A DNA stretch of 64,000 nucleotides from JBJMQS01 sp045802605 (lineage in GTDB: Bacteria > Planctomycetota > Planctomycetia > Gemmatales > Gemmataceae). The notes under the pieces are model-generated. The model saw nothing but the letters and a program-made list of their open reading frames with translations. It had not been told where the DNA came from and searched no databases. The translations under genes and the position numbers were made by a program. The stretch's first letter is position 1; each line of letters opens with the position of its first letter. Positions 41,799 to 50,528 of the stretch are shown one piece after another. Location: the NCBI GenBank assembly GCA_045802605.1, contig JBJMQS010000040.1, forward strand, positions 1-64,000, given 5' to 3'.

Positions 41799-42748
41799 AT
41801 CTTTGCAGTTCTTGAGCGAGCGTACGCCGCCGCCCCGACGATGCCTGCATCATCACCCAGCGCTGCGGTGACGAACTTCACGCCCTCCGTCGCGCCCGGA
41901 AGCGCATAGCGGCCCGCGATTTCCCACACCCGCTCCGATAACACCTCGCCGAATGCCTCGGTTAATCCGCCTCCCAGGACGATGACCTCTGGACTCAGCA
42001 AGTTGATGCAACTGCCAATCCCGGCCCCGATCGCTCTCGCGGCATCATCAATCAACTGCACGGCGAGCGGATCGTCTTTCTGATAGAACTCGAAGAGTTG
42101 GGAGCTCTTCACATTTGCCAGATCGACGCCCTTCCACGCCTTGCGAACCTTCTTGGGTGCATCCGCGAGTTGTTTGTCCGCCCACTTCATCAGGTTTCTT
42201 CGGCCTGCGATGGCCTCTAATGTCGTGCCTTTACGCCAGTGCACAATCATGTGGCCAATCTCGCCGGCATTGAAGTTGAAGCCGTGGTAGATCTTGCCAT
42301 CGAGAATCAGGCAACCGCCAACGCCCGTGCCGGGGAACACTCCGAGCACGTGCGTGGCATTCTGGGCCGCCCCAAACTTCCACTCGCCGAACGTGCCGAG
42401 CCGGACGTCGTTCTCGATGAACGTGGGCCATGTCCATGTTTTTGGAAACAACGACGGTAAATCCACGTCGCGCCAGCCCAGGTTCGGCGCGAATTTGACG
42501 AAGCCGGAGTTTGGATTGATTTGCCCTGGAGCGCTGAATCCCATGCCGCCAATGGAAGCGCGGTCAACTTTGGTTTCATCCAGCAGTCGATTAATCAGGC
42601 GATCGATTTTCTCGATGACCGCGGCCGGGCCCTCGTCGAATGGCGTGGGTTCTTTGGCTCGCGCAAGTGGTGTCGCACCATCGGCGAAAATGCCGCCAAG
42701 TATTTTGGTGCCGCCTAGATCGATGCCGAGCCAATGTTCGCCAGACAT
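41795..42748 (-). CDS. ROK-family sugar kinase, glucokinase-like
   Basis: A 317-residue kinase with the ATP-binding motif LGIDLGGTK (7-15), FSAPGQIN, the catalytic segment IENDVRLGTFGEW and GTGVGGCLI. The Asp in END is the usual catalytic base. The His of GEIGHM is present, but the Cys-rich zinc motif that normally follows in ROK proteins (CxCGxxGCxE) is absent; the place reads HWRKGTTLEAIAG. The start at 42748 is 2 nt after the zwf stop, so it is co-transcribed with glucose-6-phosphate dehydrogenase. This supports a glucokinase role producing its substrate, but the specificity is inferred. Confidence 0.85.
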   Translation of the reverse strand: MSGEHWLGIDLGGTKILGGIFADGATPLARAKEPTPFDEGPAAVIEKIDRLINRLLDETKVDRASIGGMGFSAPGQINPNSGFVKFAPNLGWRDVDLPSLFPKTWTWPTFIENDVRLGTFGEWKFGAAQNATHVLGVFPGTGVGGCLILDGKIYHGFNFNAGEIGHMIVHWRKGTTLEAIAGRRNLMKWADKQLADAPKKVRKAWKGVDLANVKSSQLFEFYQKDDPLAVQLIDDAARAIGAGIGSCINLLSPEVIVLGGGLTEAFGEVLSERVWEIAGRYALPGATEGVKFVTAALGDDAGIVGAAAYARSRTAKI

Positions 42749-42750
42749 GG

Positions 42751-44271
42751 TTACGTCGCCGCTTCCCGAGGGATTGGCTCAATCCAGTGCCGGCCGTCGC
42801 GGGCCAAAAGCGACGTGGCGGCTTCCGGGCCCCAGGTACCGGCCGCGTAGTTCGGGAAGTTGCCCGGCGGGGAGCTTTCCCAACTCTCCAAGACAGGCGT
42901 CACCAAGCTCCACGCGATTTCCACCTGATCGGCCCGCATGAAGAGACCGGCGTCGCCCTGCATCACATCGAGAAGAAGGGTCTCATAGGCTTCCGGCTGA
43001 CCGTCGCCGAATGCTTGCTTGTAGCTGAAGTCCATTTCGACCGGCTTAAGCCGGAGCAACTGGCCTGGCTTTTTGGCCTGCACCCGCAGGTCGATCCCTT
43101 CGTCGGGCTGAATGCGGATGATCAACTGATTCGGTTGTAGATCGCGGGCAGCACTCGTCGGGAACGCCAGATGCGGCACAGGCCGGAACTGCAGTACAAT
43201 TTCCGACGACCGCATCGGCAGGCGCTTGCCCGTGCGAATGTAAAACGGAACATCCTGCCAGCGCCAATTGTCGATGAACAACTTGGCGGCGACGAAAGTC
43301 TCGACGGTGGAGTCCTTGTTGACATTGGGCTCAGCGGCGTAGGCCGGCACCTTCTGCCCGCGCATCCAACCCGCGCCGTATTGGCCGCGCACGAAGAAGC
43401 GATCGATTTCGTCGGTCGCGAACGGCCGGATCGCCTTGAGAGCGTCAACTTTCTTGTTGCGCACCTCATCGGCTTGGAATGAAAGCAATGGTTCCATGGC
43501 CGTGAGGCAAACGAGTTGAAGCACATGGTTTTGCACCATGTCGCGCAGCGCTCCGGCCTGCTCGTAATAGCCACCGCGATGCTCGACGCCGACTTCCTCG
43601 CCGACGGTGATTTGGACATGATCGAGATACCGGCGATTCCAGATCGGCTCGCACAACGTGTTGGCGAAGCGGAAGGCGAGAATGTTCTGCACAGTCTCTT
43701 TGCCGAGGTAATGATCGATGCGGTAGATCTGTCGTTCCTTGAATACTTTTCGAATCATTTGGTTCAAGGAGCGGGCCGACGCAAGATCACGGCCGAACGG
43801 TTTTTCAATGACCACGCGGGTCCGCTCGCGATCCTCGGCAAACCCAGCGGCCGCCAGACCGTTGCAAACAGTCGCGATCAACGTTGGGCTGATCGACAGA
43901 TAGAAAATCCGCTGGATCGGGATGTTCCATTCCGCGGCCCGCGACGAGCAAAAATAGTGAATCGCTTTGTAGGCGCCGGGGTCGCCGAGATCGGCGGTGC
44001 GGTAATGGATGTGCTCGGCAAAAGCGTTCCATTTCTCAGTTGTGATCGGGCCAACGCGCGACGCCTGCTCCACCCCGCCGCGCAGATGGTCACGGAACTC
44101 TGACTCGCTCATTTGCTTGATATCGAGGCCCAAAACGGCGAACCGCTCGTCGAGCCAGCTATCGTGAAACAAATGAAACAGCGCGGGGATGAGCTTGCGC
44201 CACGCCAAATCGCCGCCCGCGCCAAAAATAATCAGCACACTGGGGTCCGGACGAGTCGCTTTGGTCATCAT
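42751..44271 (-). CDS. zwf: Glucose-6-phosphate 1-dehydrogenase
   Basis: A 506-residue enzyme that oxidises glucose 6-phosphate with NADP+. The coenzyme loop is IIFGAGGDLAWRKLIPAL (14-31), slightly changed from GASGDLA.RKL. EKPFGRDL (156-163) and the substrate/catalytic motif RIDHYLGKE (184-192) are intact. Length is typical. Two ATG codons stand together at the start. It lies 9 nt downstream of the cystathionine gene and 2 nt upstream of the ROK kinase gene: one operon. It supplies NADPH and pentose phosphate precursors. Confidence 0.96.
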   Translation of the reverse strand: MMTKATRPDPSVLIIFGAGGDLAWRKLIPALFHLFHDSWLDERFAVLGLDIKQMSESEFRDHLRGGVEQASRVGPITTEKWNAFAEHIHYRTADLGDPGAYKAIHYFCSSRAAEWNIPIQRIFYLSISPTLIATVCNGLAAAGFAEDRERTRVVIEKPFGRDLASARSLNQMIRKVFKERQIYRIDHYLGKETVQNILAFRFANTLCEPIWNRRYLDHVQITVGEEVGVEHRGGYYEQAGALRDMVQNHVLQLVCLTAMEPLLSFQADEVRNKKVDALKAIRPFATDEIDRFFVRGQYGAGWMRGQKVPAYAAEPNVNKDSTVETFVAAKLFIDNWRWQDVPFYIRTGKRLPMRSSEIVLQFRPVPHLAFPTSAARDLQPNQLIIRIQPDEGIDLRVQAKKPGQLLRLKPVEMDFSYKQAFGDGQPEAYETLLLDVMQGDAGLFMRADQVEIAWSLVTPVLESWESSPPGNFPNYAAGTWGPEAATSLLARDGRHWIEPIPREAAT

Positions 44272-44280
44272 CGTCGGCCC

Positions 44281-45438
44281 CTAACTCAAAAGTGCTCGGT
44301 CCAGATCAGCCTTCAAATCATCAACATCTTCAATTCCGACAGACAATCGAATCAAGCCATCGTCCACGCCGCGTGCTTCGCGGGTTTCTTTCGGGATGCT
44401 GCCGTGCGTCATGGAAGCCGGGTGGCACACCAGTGATTCGACACCGCCCAGGCTTTCCGCGAGACTAAACACACGAATGCTGCGCATGAATGTCTGCGCG
44501 GCCGGGATGCCGCCGGTCAGGCGAATGCTGACCATGCCGCCGAAGTCGCGCATCTGCTTTTGCGCCACGACGTGACCCGGATCGTCGGCAAGTCCCGGGT
44601 AATGAACCTTTTTCACCGCGCGGTGGCCCGAGAGCCATTGCGCTAGATCGCGGGCATTGGTGCAGTGCTTGTCCATGCGCAGCGCGAGCGTCTTCAATCC
44701 ACGCAACGTGAGGTAGCAATCGAAGGGGCCGGGCACGCCGCCCGCGGCGTTCTGGTAGAACTTCACCGGTTCCAAAAGCTCATTGCTGCCAATGACTGCG
44801 CCACCAACCACGTCGGAGTGGCCGCCGAGGTATTTGGTCGTGCTGTGCACGGCATAGTCCGCCCCGAGCGCGAGCGGCTGCTGCAAGTATGGCGACGCGA
44901 ACGTGTTGTCCACGGCCAGCTTCGCGCCATGCTTATGCGACAGTTCCGCAATCGCGCCGATGTCGAGAATTTGCAACAGTGGGTTCGTGGGCGTTTCGAT
45001 CCACACGAGTTTTGTCTTGTTGGTGATGAGCTTCGCGAACCCGCTCGCCGAAGGGTCGTCGGTGTACTTCGTTTGCAAGCCCCAAGGCTTGAAGACGCGT
45101 TCCAAGATTCGGAACGTGCCACCGTAGAGATCGGCGGCCGCGACAACTTCGTCACCCGGCTTGAGGGTGGAGAGCACGCCTGCTGTTGCGGCGAGGCCCG
45201 ATGCGAACGCGAGACCGCGCTCGCCGCCTTCGAGTGCCGCGAGACACGTCTCCAATGCCGTGCGGGTCGGATTGCCGCTGCGCGAGTATTCGTAACCCTT
45301 GTGTTCGCCGGGGCCGGCTTGGGTGTACGTCGATGTGGCGTAAATCGGCACGATGGTCGCGCCGGTCGTCGGATCGGGGTCTTGGCCCGCGTGAATGGCG
45401 CGGGTGGCAAACCCGGCTTTGCTCGCATCAAACTTCAT
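44281..45438 (-). CDS. Cys/Met-metabolism PLP enzyme: cystathionine gamma-lyase or gamma-synthase
   Basis: A 385-residue fold-type I PLP enzyme. The cofactor lysine is Lys202 in HSTTKYLGGHSD. YSRSGNPTR, ASGLAA and ETPTNP are the family's cofactor and substrate motifs, and SLGGVESL.CHPASMTH is the C-terminal signature. Sequence alone does not separate gamma-lyase from gamma-synthase. The cystathionine beta-synthase gene 0.7 kb away favours gamma-lyase in reverse transsulfuration (homocysteine to cysteine). The ATG at 45438 is set by GGAGG four nt upstream; the frame extends further but is His/Asp-rich and unlike the family. It is the first gene of an operon with zwf and the ROK kinase. Confidence 0.92.
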   Translation of the reverse strand: MKFDASKAGFATRAIHAGQDPDPTTGATIVPIYATSTYTQAGPGEHKGYEYSRSGNPTRTALETCLAALEGGERGLAFASGLAATAGVLSTLKPGDEVVAAADLYGGTFRILERVFKPWGLQTKYTDDPSASGFAKLITNKTKLVWIETPTNPLLQILDIGAIAELSHKHGAKLAVDNTFASPYLQQPLALGADYAVHSTTKYLGGHSDVVGGAVIGSNELLEPVKFYQNAAGGVPGPFDCYLTLRGLKTLALRMDKHCTNARDLAQWLSGHRAVKKVHYPGLADDPGHVVAQKQMRDFGGMVSIRLTGGIPAAQTFMRSIRVFSLAESLGGVESLVCHPASMTHGSIPKETREARGVDDGLIRLSVGIEDVDDLKADLDRALLS

Positions 45439-45501
45439 ATCGCCTCCGGCGAATAACATAACGCTGGTCGTTGGGCGGATTTTATTGCCCCGGGGCGTTT
45501 T

Positions 45502-45969
45502 ATGAACATCGAGCCCGCCGTGTTTATCCGTACCATGCGGGTCGTCATCTTCGCCCTGACAATGGGCATTGTGACATTCATCGGCATTGTGGTCGTAATG
45601 CAGACGCAAGGCCGGGCGAATGCCGGTGGCCCGCAGTCGGAAATGATCACCTATGCCGGTCTGGCGGCCCTGGCGGGCGCGATCCTCCTACAGCCGCTTG
45701 TTCTGGGCGCGATGGATAAAGTTCAGGCGAACAAGATTGACCGTCAGAGCCAAGATTTGGCCCCGTGGTACGCCGCTTACCAGACTCGAGCCATCGTCGG
45801 CGCCGCCCTCATCGAGGGTGCGTCATTTCTGTGTCTGGTCGGAGCGATGTTGGATGGCCGACCACTCGGGATCATCGGCGGCGCGGTCGGCGCTATCGCA
45901 CTCGTGGCGCTGCACTTGCCCAGCGAGATGAAGCTGGCCGCATATATCGAGCGACAACGGGGCAGATAG
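45502..45969 (+). CDS. Small four-helix membrane protein, unknown function
   Basis: A 155-residue protein with four hydrophobic helices (about 13-34, 48-66, 94-113 and 116-136), a short polar loop containing KVQANKIDRQSQD between helices 2 and 3, and a basic C-terminal end (IERQRGR). No recognised motif. It is transcribed divergently from the cystathionine gene with a 63-bp gap. I recall similar hypothetical proteins only from planctomycetes and cannot name a family. Confidence 0.75.
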   Translation: MNIEPAVFIRTMRVVIFALTMGIVTFIGIVVVMQTQGRANAGGPQSEMITYAGLAALAGAILLQPLVLGAMDKVQANKIDRQSQDLAPWYAAYQTRAIVGAALIEGASFLCLVGAMLDGRPLGIIGGAVGAIALVALHLPSEMKLAAYIERQRGR

Positions 45970-46120
45970 TTCAGTAGGCTCAGTGCCAGGCAGGTCTGAT
46001 CCGGCGATCACATCCCCCCTCAACTGTTCGGTTCTAACACTCATCACTCAATTTCGCGGTGGCGGGCAATCCCTTACCCCCCCCGCCGAAAATGGCAACG
46101 AAACAACGAATTGATTTTCC

Positions 46121-47500
46121 TCAATCCGCATTCATAGAATCGCGGCTGAAAAGGTATTTCTTCGCGCGATTCCAGTATTGCACCAAGTCGATGCGGGTGA
46201 TGATATCCACGATTTTGCCGCCGCTTGTGGTCAAGACGCCGGTGTGGCCGGCCATGAGCATGCGGTAGGCTTCGTCGAGGTGCGTGCCGACGTCGAGCGT
46301 CGGCAGCGGCCGAGCCATGATGTCGCCGACTTTGACTTTCTTCGGGTCGCCGTGGTCGTGCAGCACGCGCGCGATCGTCACTTCCTGAACTGAGCCGACC
46401 GGCTTGCCATCTTCCAGCACCGGCAACTGTGAAATACCGCGCGTTTGCATCAGCTCGATGATCGCGGCCACGTTCATGTCCGGCTGCACGGTGACCAGTT
46501 CGCGTTTGCCGCGCTGTTCAAGCAAATCGTTGATGGATTGCGCGGGCTCTGCTTTTGTCAGTAGTTGGTTTGCTTCGAGCCACTTGTCGTCGAAGAACTT
46601 GCTGAGATAGTTCCGGCCCGTATCCGCGCCAATCGCCACCACCACGTGATTGCCCGAGAGCCGGCGCGCGTAGCGCAGGGCGGCAGCGACGTTGGTGCCC
46701 GAGGAGCCGCCGAGCAACATGCCTTCGCGCTGCGCCAGTTGGCGTGACACCGCGAACGATTCGGCATCGCCGACGCGAATCCATTCATCGACCGCCTGGC
46801 CATTGAAGGTCTGAGGCACAAAATCCTCGCCGATGCCTTCGACCTTCCAGGGCCGCGGTGCACCGCCTGAGAGAATCGAGCCCTCCGGGTCGGCCCCGAC
46901 TACTTTGATCTCGGGATTCTGTTCCTTCAAAAATCGGCCAACTCCAGTCACAGTCCCGCCGGTTCCGACGCCGGAGACGAAAACCGTCACTTTGCCGGCC
47001 GTCTGCTGCCAGATCTCCGGGCCCGTAGTCAGATAGTGCGACTCGGGATTCGCTTGGTTCGAAAACTGATTTGGCCGCCATGCGCCTGGAATCTCGCGGG
47101 TGAGTCGATCCGCCACGCCGTTGTAGCTATCCGGCGAGTCGGGTTGAACGCCCGTCGGCGTAATGACCACCTCGGCTCCGTAGGCTTTGAGCAGGGCGAT
47201 CTTCTCCTGCGACATTTTGTCCGGCAGCACGAAGATGCAGCGGTAGCCTTTTACCGCGGCTACCATCGCCAGACCCACGCCAGTGTTGCCGGCCGTCGCT
47301 TCGATGATTGTTCCACCGGCCCGCAATTCGCCGCGCCGCTCGGCCTCGGCGACCATGGCGATCGCCACGCGGTCTTTGATGCTGCCGCCCGGGTTGGTCG
47401 CCTCGAACTTGACGAAAACCGGGACCGTTAGCCCTTCGGTAACCCGCCGCAAGCGAACGAGCGGCGTCTGGCCGACCGATTGGAGGATATTTTCGAGCAC
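46121..47500 (-). CDS. Cystathionine beta-synthase
   Basis: A 459-residue enzyme. The PLP domain (about 1-320) has the cofactor lysine Lys42 in NPGGSIKDR, the TAGNTG loop and GVGTGGT phosphate-binding loop. The C-terminal part (about 335-450) contains two CBS domains (DMNVAAIIELMQTRGISQLPV... and ARPLPTLDVGTHLDEAYRML), which distinguish it from plain cysteine synthase. CBS domains commonly bind adenosyl ligands such as SAM. The start is GTG at 47500 with GGAG 7 nt upstream. With the neighbouring gamma-lyase it forms a route from homocysteine to cysteine; metK lies 7 kb away. Confidence 0.92.
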   Translation of the reverse strand: MLENILQSVGQTPLVRLRRVTEGLTVPVFVKFEATNPGGSIKDRVAIAMVAEAERRGELRAGGTIIEATAGNTGVGLAMVAAVKGYRCIFVLPDKMSQEKIALLKAYGAEVVITPTGVQPDSPDSYNGVADRLTREIPGAWRPNQFSNQANPESHYLTTGPEIWQQTAGKVTVFVSGVGTGGTVTGVGRFLKEQNPEIKVVGADPEGSILSGGAPRPWKVEGIGEDFVPQTFNGQAVDEWIRVGDAESFAVSRQLAQREGMLLGGSSGTNVAAALRYARRLSGNHVVVAIGADTGRNYLSKFFDDKWLEANQLLTKAEPAQSINDLLEQRGKRELVTVQPDMNVAAIIELMQTRGISQLPVLEDGKPVGSVQEVTIARVLHDHGDPKKVKVGDIMARPLPTLDVGTHLDEAYRMLMAGHTGVLTTSGGKIVDIITRIDLVQYWNRAKKYLFSRDSMNAD

Positions 47501-47510
47501 GACACGCTCC

Positions 47511-47624
47511 AGAAATTCAGAGGTCAGGGTTCAGATGTCAGATGGAATGCCGACAATGGGCAGTCATGATTGTATTGTGGTTTTCGATTCTGACTTCTGC
47601 CCTCGAGTTCTGAAATTCTCTCAT
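47511..47624. repeat. Imperfect inverted repeat, 'TCAGA' family
   Basis: The divergent gap between the beta-synthase and dehydrogenase genes contains AGAAATTCAGAGGTCAGGG...TTCAGATGTCAGA on the left and TTCTGACTTCTGCCC...TTCTGAAATTCT on the right. They form an imperfect inverted repeat built of TCAGA units, related to 38846-38919. Pairing is interrupted and the role is unclear. Confidence 0.45.
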
Positions 47625-47668
47625 CGGTTCCCGTTGTCGGTCAGGCCCTTTTCTGCGAAACTCTCCGC

Positions 47669-48661
47669 ATGCAAGTGGTCATGATCGCTGGCGATGGGAT
47701 CGGTCCCGAGGTGATGGCTGCGGCCAAGCAAGTCATCGCGGCCGTCGGCGTCGCGATTGATTGGGTGGCGGCCCCCGCCGGTGCAGATTGCGTCGCTGAA
47801 TATGGCGATCCGTTGCCGGACGTCACCCTTCAACTCATTCGCAAACATCGTGTCGCCTTGAAGGGGCCATGCACCACGCCGATTGGAAAAGGCTTCCGTT
47901 CGATCAACGTCCGGCTCCGCAAAGAGCTCGATCTGTATGCCAGCGTCCGGCCAGTGCGGACTCTGCCTGGCGTGAAAGTTCCCTACAGCGGCGTTGATCT
48001 CATCGTCGTTCGTGAAAACACCGAGGGCCTTTATGCTGGATTGGAACATTACGTCGTTCCCGGGGTCGTCGAAAGCTTGCGGGTGATTACCCGGCCAGCC
48101 GCCGAGCGGATCGTGCGATTCGCCTTTGAAATAGCGCGACACCAGGGCCGGAGGCGCGTGAGCTTCTGCCACAAGGCCGACGTGCTCCGCCTCTCCGACG
48201 GCCTATTTCTCAGCGCGGCTCGCGAGGTGGCCGATGAGTTTCCGTTCATCGAATTCGAAGAGCGGCGGATCGACAACTTGTGCATGGAACTCGTCCTGCA
48301 TCCCGAGAAGTTCGACGTCCTCGTAATGGAAAACCTCTTCGGTGACGTGATCAGCGATCTTTGCTCGGGACTGGTCGGTGGTTTGGGACTGGTCCCCGGC
48401 GCGAATATCGGCGAGAGATTCGCGGTGTTCGAAGCGGTCCACGGCTCCGCGCCCGATATCGCCGGCAAAGGCTTGGCCAACCCGATCGCGGTCATTCGCT
48501 CGGCGGCCATGATGCTCCAACACATCGGCAAAGGTGACGCCGCAAGTCGGATTGAACGATCCGTCCGCACCACGCTCGAGCGCGGCGAAGGACTAACGCG
48601 TGACCTCGGCGGCACGGGCACCACGCAAAGCTTGACCGAGGCATTGATTCGTAACTTGTAA
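47669..48661 (+). CDS. NAD-type isocitrate/isopropylmalate dehydrogenase family protein (catalytic type)
   Basis: A 330-residue beta-decarboxylating dehydrogenase. GDGIGPEV is the nucleotide-domain start. S-I-N..LRKELDLYASVRP supplies the substrate-binding Ser, Asn and Arg, and VRENTEGLYAG is close to the IDH pattern. CHKADVL carries the catalytic Lys. The metal-binding Asp lie in NLFGDVISDLCSGL, and FEAVHGSAPDIAGK is the coenzyme loop. It looks closer to mitochondrial-type NAD-isocitrate dehydrogenase than to LeuB, but substrate choice is a guess. A degenerate paralogue follows 97 nt downstream on the same strand. Confidence 0.85.
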   Translation: MQVVMIAGDGIGPEVMAAAKQVIAAVGVAIDWVAAPAGADCVAEYGDPLPDVTLQLIRKHRVALKGPCTTPIGKGFRSINVRLRKELDLYASVRPVRTLPGVKVPYSGVDLIVVRENTEGLYAGLEHYVVPGVVESLRVITRPAAERIVRFAFEIARHQGRRRVSFCHKADVLRLSDGLFLSAAREVADEFPFIEFEERRIDNLCMELVLHPEKFDVLVMENLFGDVISDLCSGLVGGLGLVPGANIGERFAVFEAVHGSAPDIAGKGLANPIAVIRSAAMMLQHIGKGDAASRIERSVRTTLERGEGLTRDLGGTGTTQSLTEALIRNL

Positions 48662-48664
48662 GAC

Positions 48665-48739
48665 TTGTAGCCGCGGGCTTTAGCCCGCGAGTCCTGGCAA
48701 TCGCTTCGTCCCGACGTGGGCTGAAGCCCGCGGCTACAA
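48665..48739. repeat. Inverted repeat, 'GTAGCCGCGGGCTT' family
   Basis: A 16-bp perfect inverted repeat (48665-48680 and 48724-48739) between the two dehydrogenase genes, each arm continuing as GCGGGCTTTAGCCCGC-like palindromes. The same block ends the clusters at 13622-13875 and 50955-51372. It occupies almost the whole intergenic gap of a likely operon. Confidence 0.85.
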
Positions 48740-48758
48740 AACCAATTGGAGCTGGTTG

Positions 48759-49757
48759 ATGGCCCATAAGGTCGTCTTCGTTCAAGGTGGTGGCATCGGC
48801 GACCTGCAAGAGCAGGCCGTGCGCCGCGTCATTGAAGCGATGGGCGTGCCGATCGAGTGGGAAGTGCACCGAGCGGGCAAGGAAGCGCTCGATCATGGTA
48901 AGCCCTCCCTCGCGGACGAGATGTTTGCCGCGATCAAGCGGACGGGGATCGCGCTCAAGACAAAATTGCTTCATCCGGTCGGCGGCGGAACGGAAAATTA
49001 CAACATTCATTTCCGGCAGAGTCTCGGCCTCTTCGCTTCCGTGCGGCCTATTCACAATTTCGCAGGCTTGCCGAGCCGATTCGAGAATCTCGACGTGCTA
49101 TTGGTGCGCGAGATTACCGAAGACCTCTACACGGCGATCGAGCATGTGATCGTGCCGGGCGTGGTCCAGTCGATCAAAGTTGTGACCGAGGCGGCCTGTG
49201 TGCGGTTTTTTGAGTTCGCTTTTCGCCTCGCCGCCGAAGAAGGCAAGCACACGATTCACTGCATCCACAAGGCGAACATTCTGAAGCAGGCGGATGGCCT
49301 GTTCCTCGATTGCTTCAAACGCACGGCCGCCAAATATCCGACGATCATCGCCAAGGATATGATCGTGGACAACGCTTGCATGCAACTGGTGAGTAAGCCG
49401 CAGCAGTTTGAAATGATGGTCGCGGGCAATCTCTACGGCGATTTGCTCAGCGACCTGGGAGCCGGCCTCATCGGCGGCATCAGCGCGACCGCAGCCATCA
49501 GCCACGGCCCCGGCGTGCGAGTCTATGAAGCCATTCACGGCGGCCCGTTGGAGGCCGTGGGTCCCGACGGCGCGAATCCTCTGCCGCTCTTGACGCCGAC
49601 GATGCACTTGTTGAATGATCTCGGTTTTGTCTCTGAGGCTCGCAACCTGCGCTCAGCGGTGGAAAAAATGCTCCAGGCTCGCCAGATGCGCAGTGCCGAC
49701 ATGGGCGGCAAATCGGGGACCAAGGAAATCACTGACGCGATTATCGCCGCACTTTGA
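48759..49757 (+). CDS. Degenerate isocitrate/isopropylmalate dehydrogenase paralogue
   Basis: A 332-residue member of the same family as the upstream gene. The Rossmann-like core, the Arg of RQSLGLFASVRP, the CIHKANIL lysine and the NLYGDLLSDLGAGL aspartates are retained. The substrate motif reads VREITEDLYTA in place of VRENTEGLY.G, the S-x-N pair is lost (ENYN), and the coenzyme loop is YEAIHGGPLEAVG rather than the usual HGSAPDIAG. These are positions where the non-catalytic subunits of eukaryotic NAD-IDH also differ. The ATG at 48759 has GGAG 8 nt upstream (a TTG directly precedes it). It may be a regulatory partner of the upstream enzyme or act on another substrate. Confidence 0.8.
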   Translation: MAHKVVFVQGGGIGDLQEQAVRRVIEAMGVPIEWEVHRAGKEALDHGKPSLADEMFAAIKRTGIALKTKLLHPVGGGTENYNIHFRQSLGLFASVRPIHNFAGLPSRFENLDVLLVREITEDLYTAIEHVIVPGVVQSIKVVTEAACVRFFEFAFRLAAEEGKHTIHCIHKANILKQADGLFLDCFKRTAAKYPTIIAKDMIVDNACMQLVSKPQQFEMMVAGNLYGDLLSDLGAGLIGGISATAAISHGPGVRVYEAIHGGPLEAVGPDGANPLPLLTPTMHLLNDLGFVSEARNLRSAVEKMLQARQMRSADMGGKSGTKEITDAIIAAL

Positions 49758-49774
49758 TCGACAGGAGGTCTGCC

Positions 49775-50527
49775 ATGTGTCGAACTGCATTCTTGAGTCT
49801 CGTACTGTTCGTGGGGACGTCGTCCGCGGCGGACACGCCGCGCGTCTTCGAGCTGCACGCCGAGACGGCTGCACCAGGGAAGCAAAATGCATTGCAAACA
49901 AAGCTGCGCGAAAAGATGCCGCGATTGTGGGAACGGCACGGGATGACCCATCTCGGCACCTGGACGCCGATTGATAAATCGGACAATCGGGTTTTCTACC
50001 TCCTCGGCTGGCCTGATCGCAAGGCGCGGTCGCTCTCGTGGGATGCCTACCACGCCGACCCGGCCGTCAAAGGAATGAGCACCGAAGTGGATCGAGAAGG
50101 CAAAGTTGTGGTCGGGTCGGAATCGTGGCTGCTCACGCCGACAAGTTATTCGCCGAAGATTCAGCGCGAAAACAAAGGTCCCCGCGTGTTCGAGCTGCGC
50201 TTCTACACGGCAACGCCAGACAATCTTGAAGCCCTGAGCGATCGATTCCGAGATTACACCTGCAAGCTGTTCGAGAAACACGGCATGACGAATGTTGCTT
50301 ACTGGACGCCACTCAAAGAGGCCGGCAATGCAACGGACAAGTTTGTTTACTTGCTGGCCCACAAAGATGAGGCCGCGGCCAAAGCCTCGTTGGCGGCTTT
50401 CCAGGCTGATCCCGAATGGATCAAAGTGAAGGAACGAAGCGAAAAGAAAGCCGGCGGCCCGCTGACGGTCAAAGACGGCATCAAATCGGTGTTGCTAAAA
50501 GCCACCGACGAATCGCCCATCAAGTGA
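49775..50527 (+). CDS. Exported NIPSNAP-family protein, two repeats
   Basis: A 250-residue protein with a signal peptide (MCRTAFLSLVLFVGTSSAA) and two NIPSNAP domains of the ferredoxin-like dimeric alpha/beta barrel type. Each begins RVFELR/RVFELH, has a K-L-F-E-K-H-G-M / RLWERHGM helix and a YWTP / TWTP strand. NIPSNAP proteins are widespread with no settled biochemical role. The ATG at 49775 follows AGGAGG by 7 nt and yields the signal peptide; a start 21 nt earlier would not. It is 1 nt upstream of the GNAT gene, so the two are co-transcribed, and 17 nt after the dehydrogenase-like gene. Confidence 0.88.
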   Translation: MCRTAFLSLVLFVGTSSAADTPRVFELHAETAAPGKQNALQTKLREKMPRLWERHGMTHLGTWTPIDKSDNRVFYLLGWPDRKARSLSWDAYHADPAVKGMSTEVDREGKVVVGSESWLLTPTSYSPKIQRENKGPRVFELRFYTATPDNLEALSDRFRDYTCKLFEKHGMTNVAYWTPLKEAGNATDKFVYLLAHKDEAAAKASLAAFQADPEWIKVKERSEKKAGGPLTVKDGIKSVLLKATDESPIK

Positions 50528-50528
50528 C

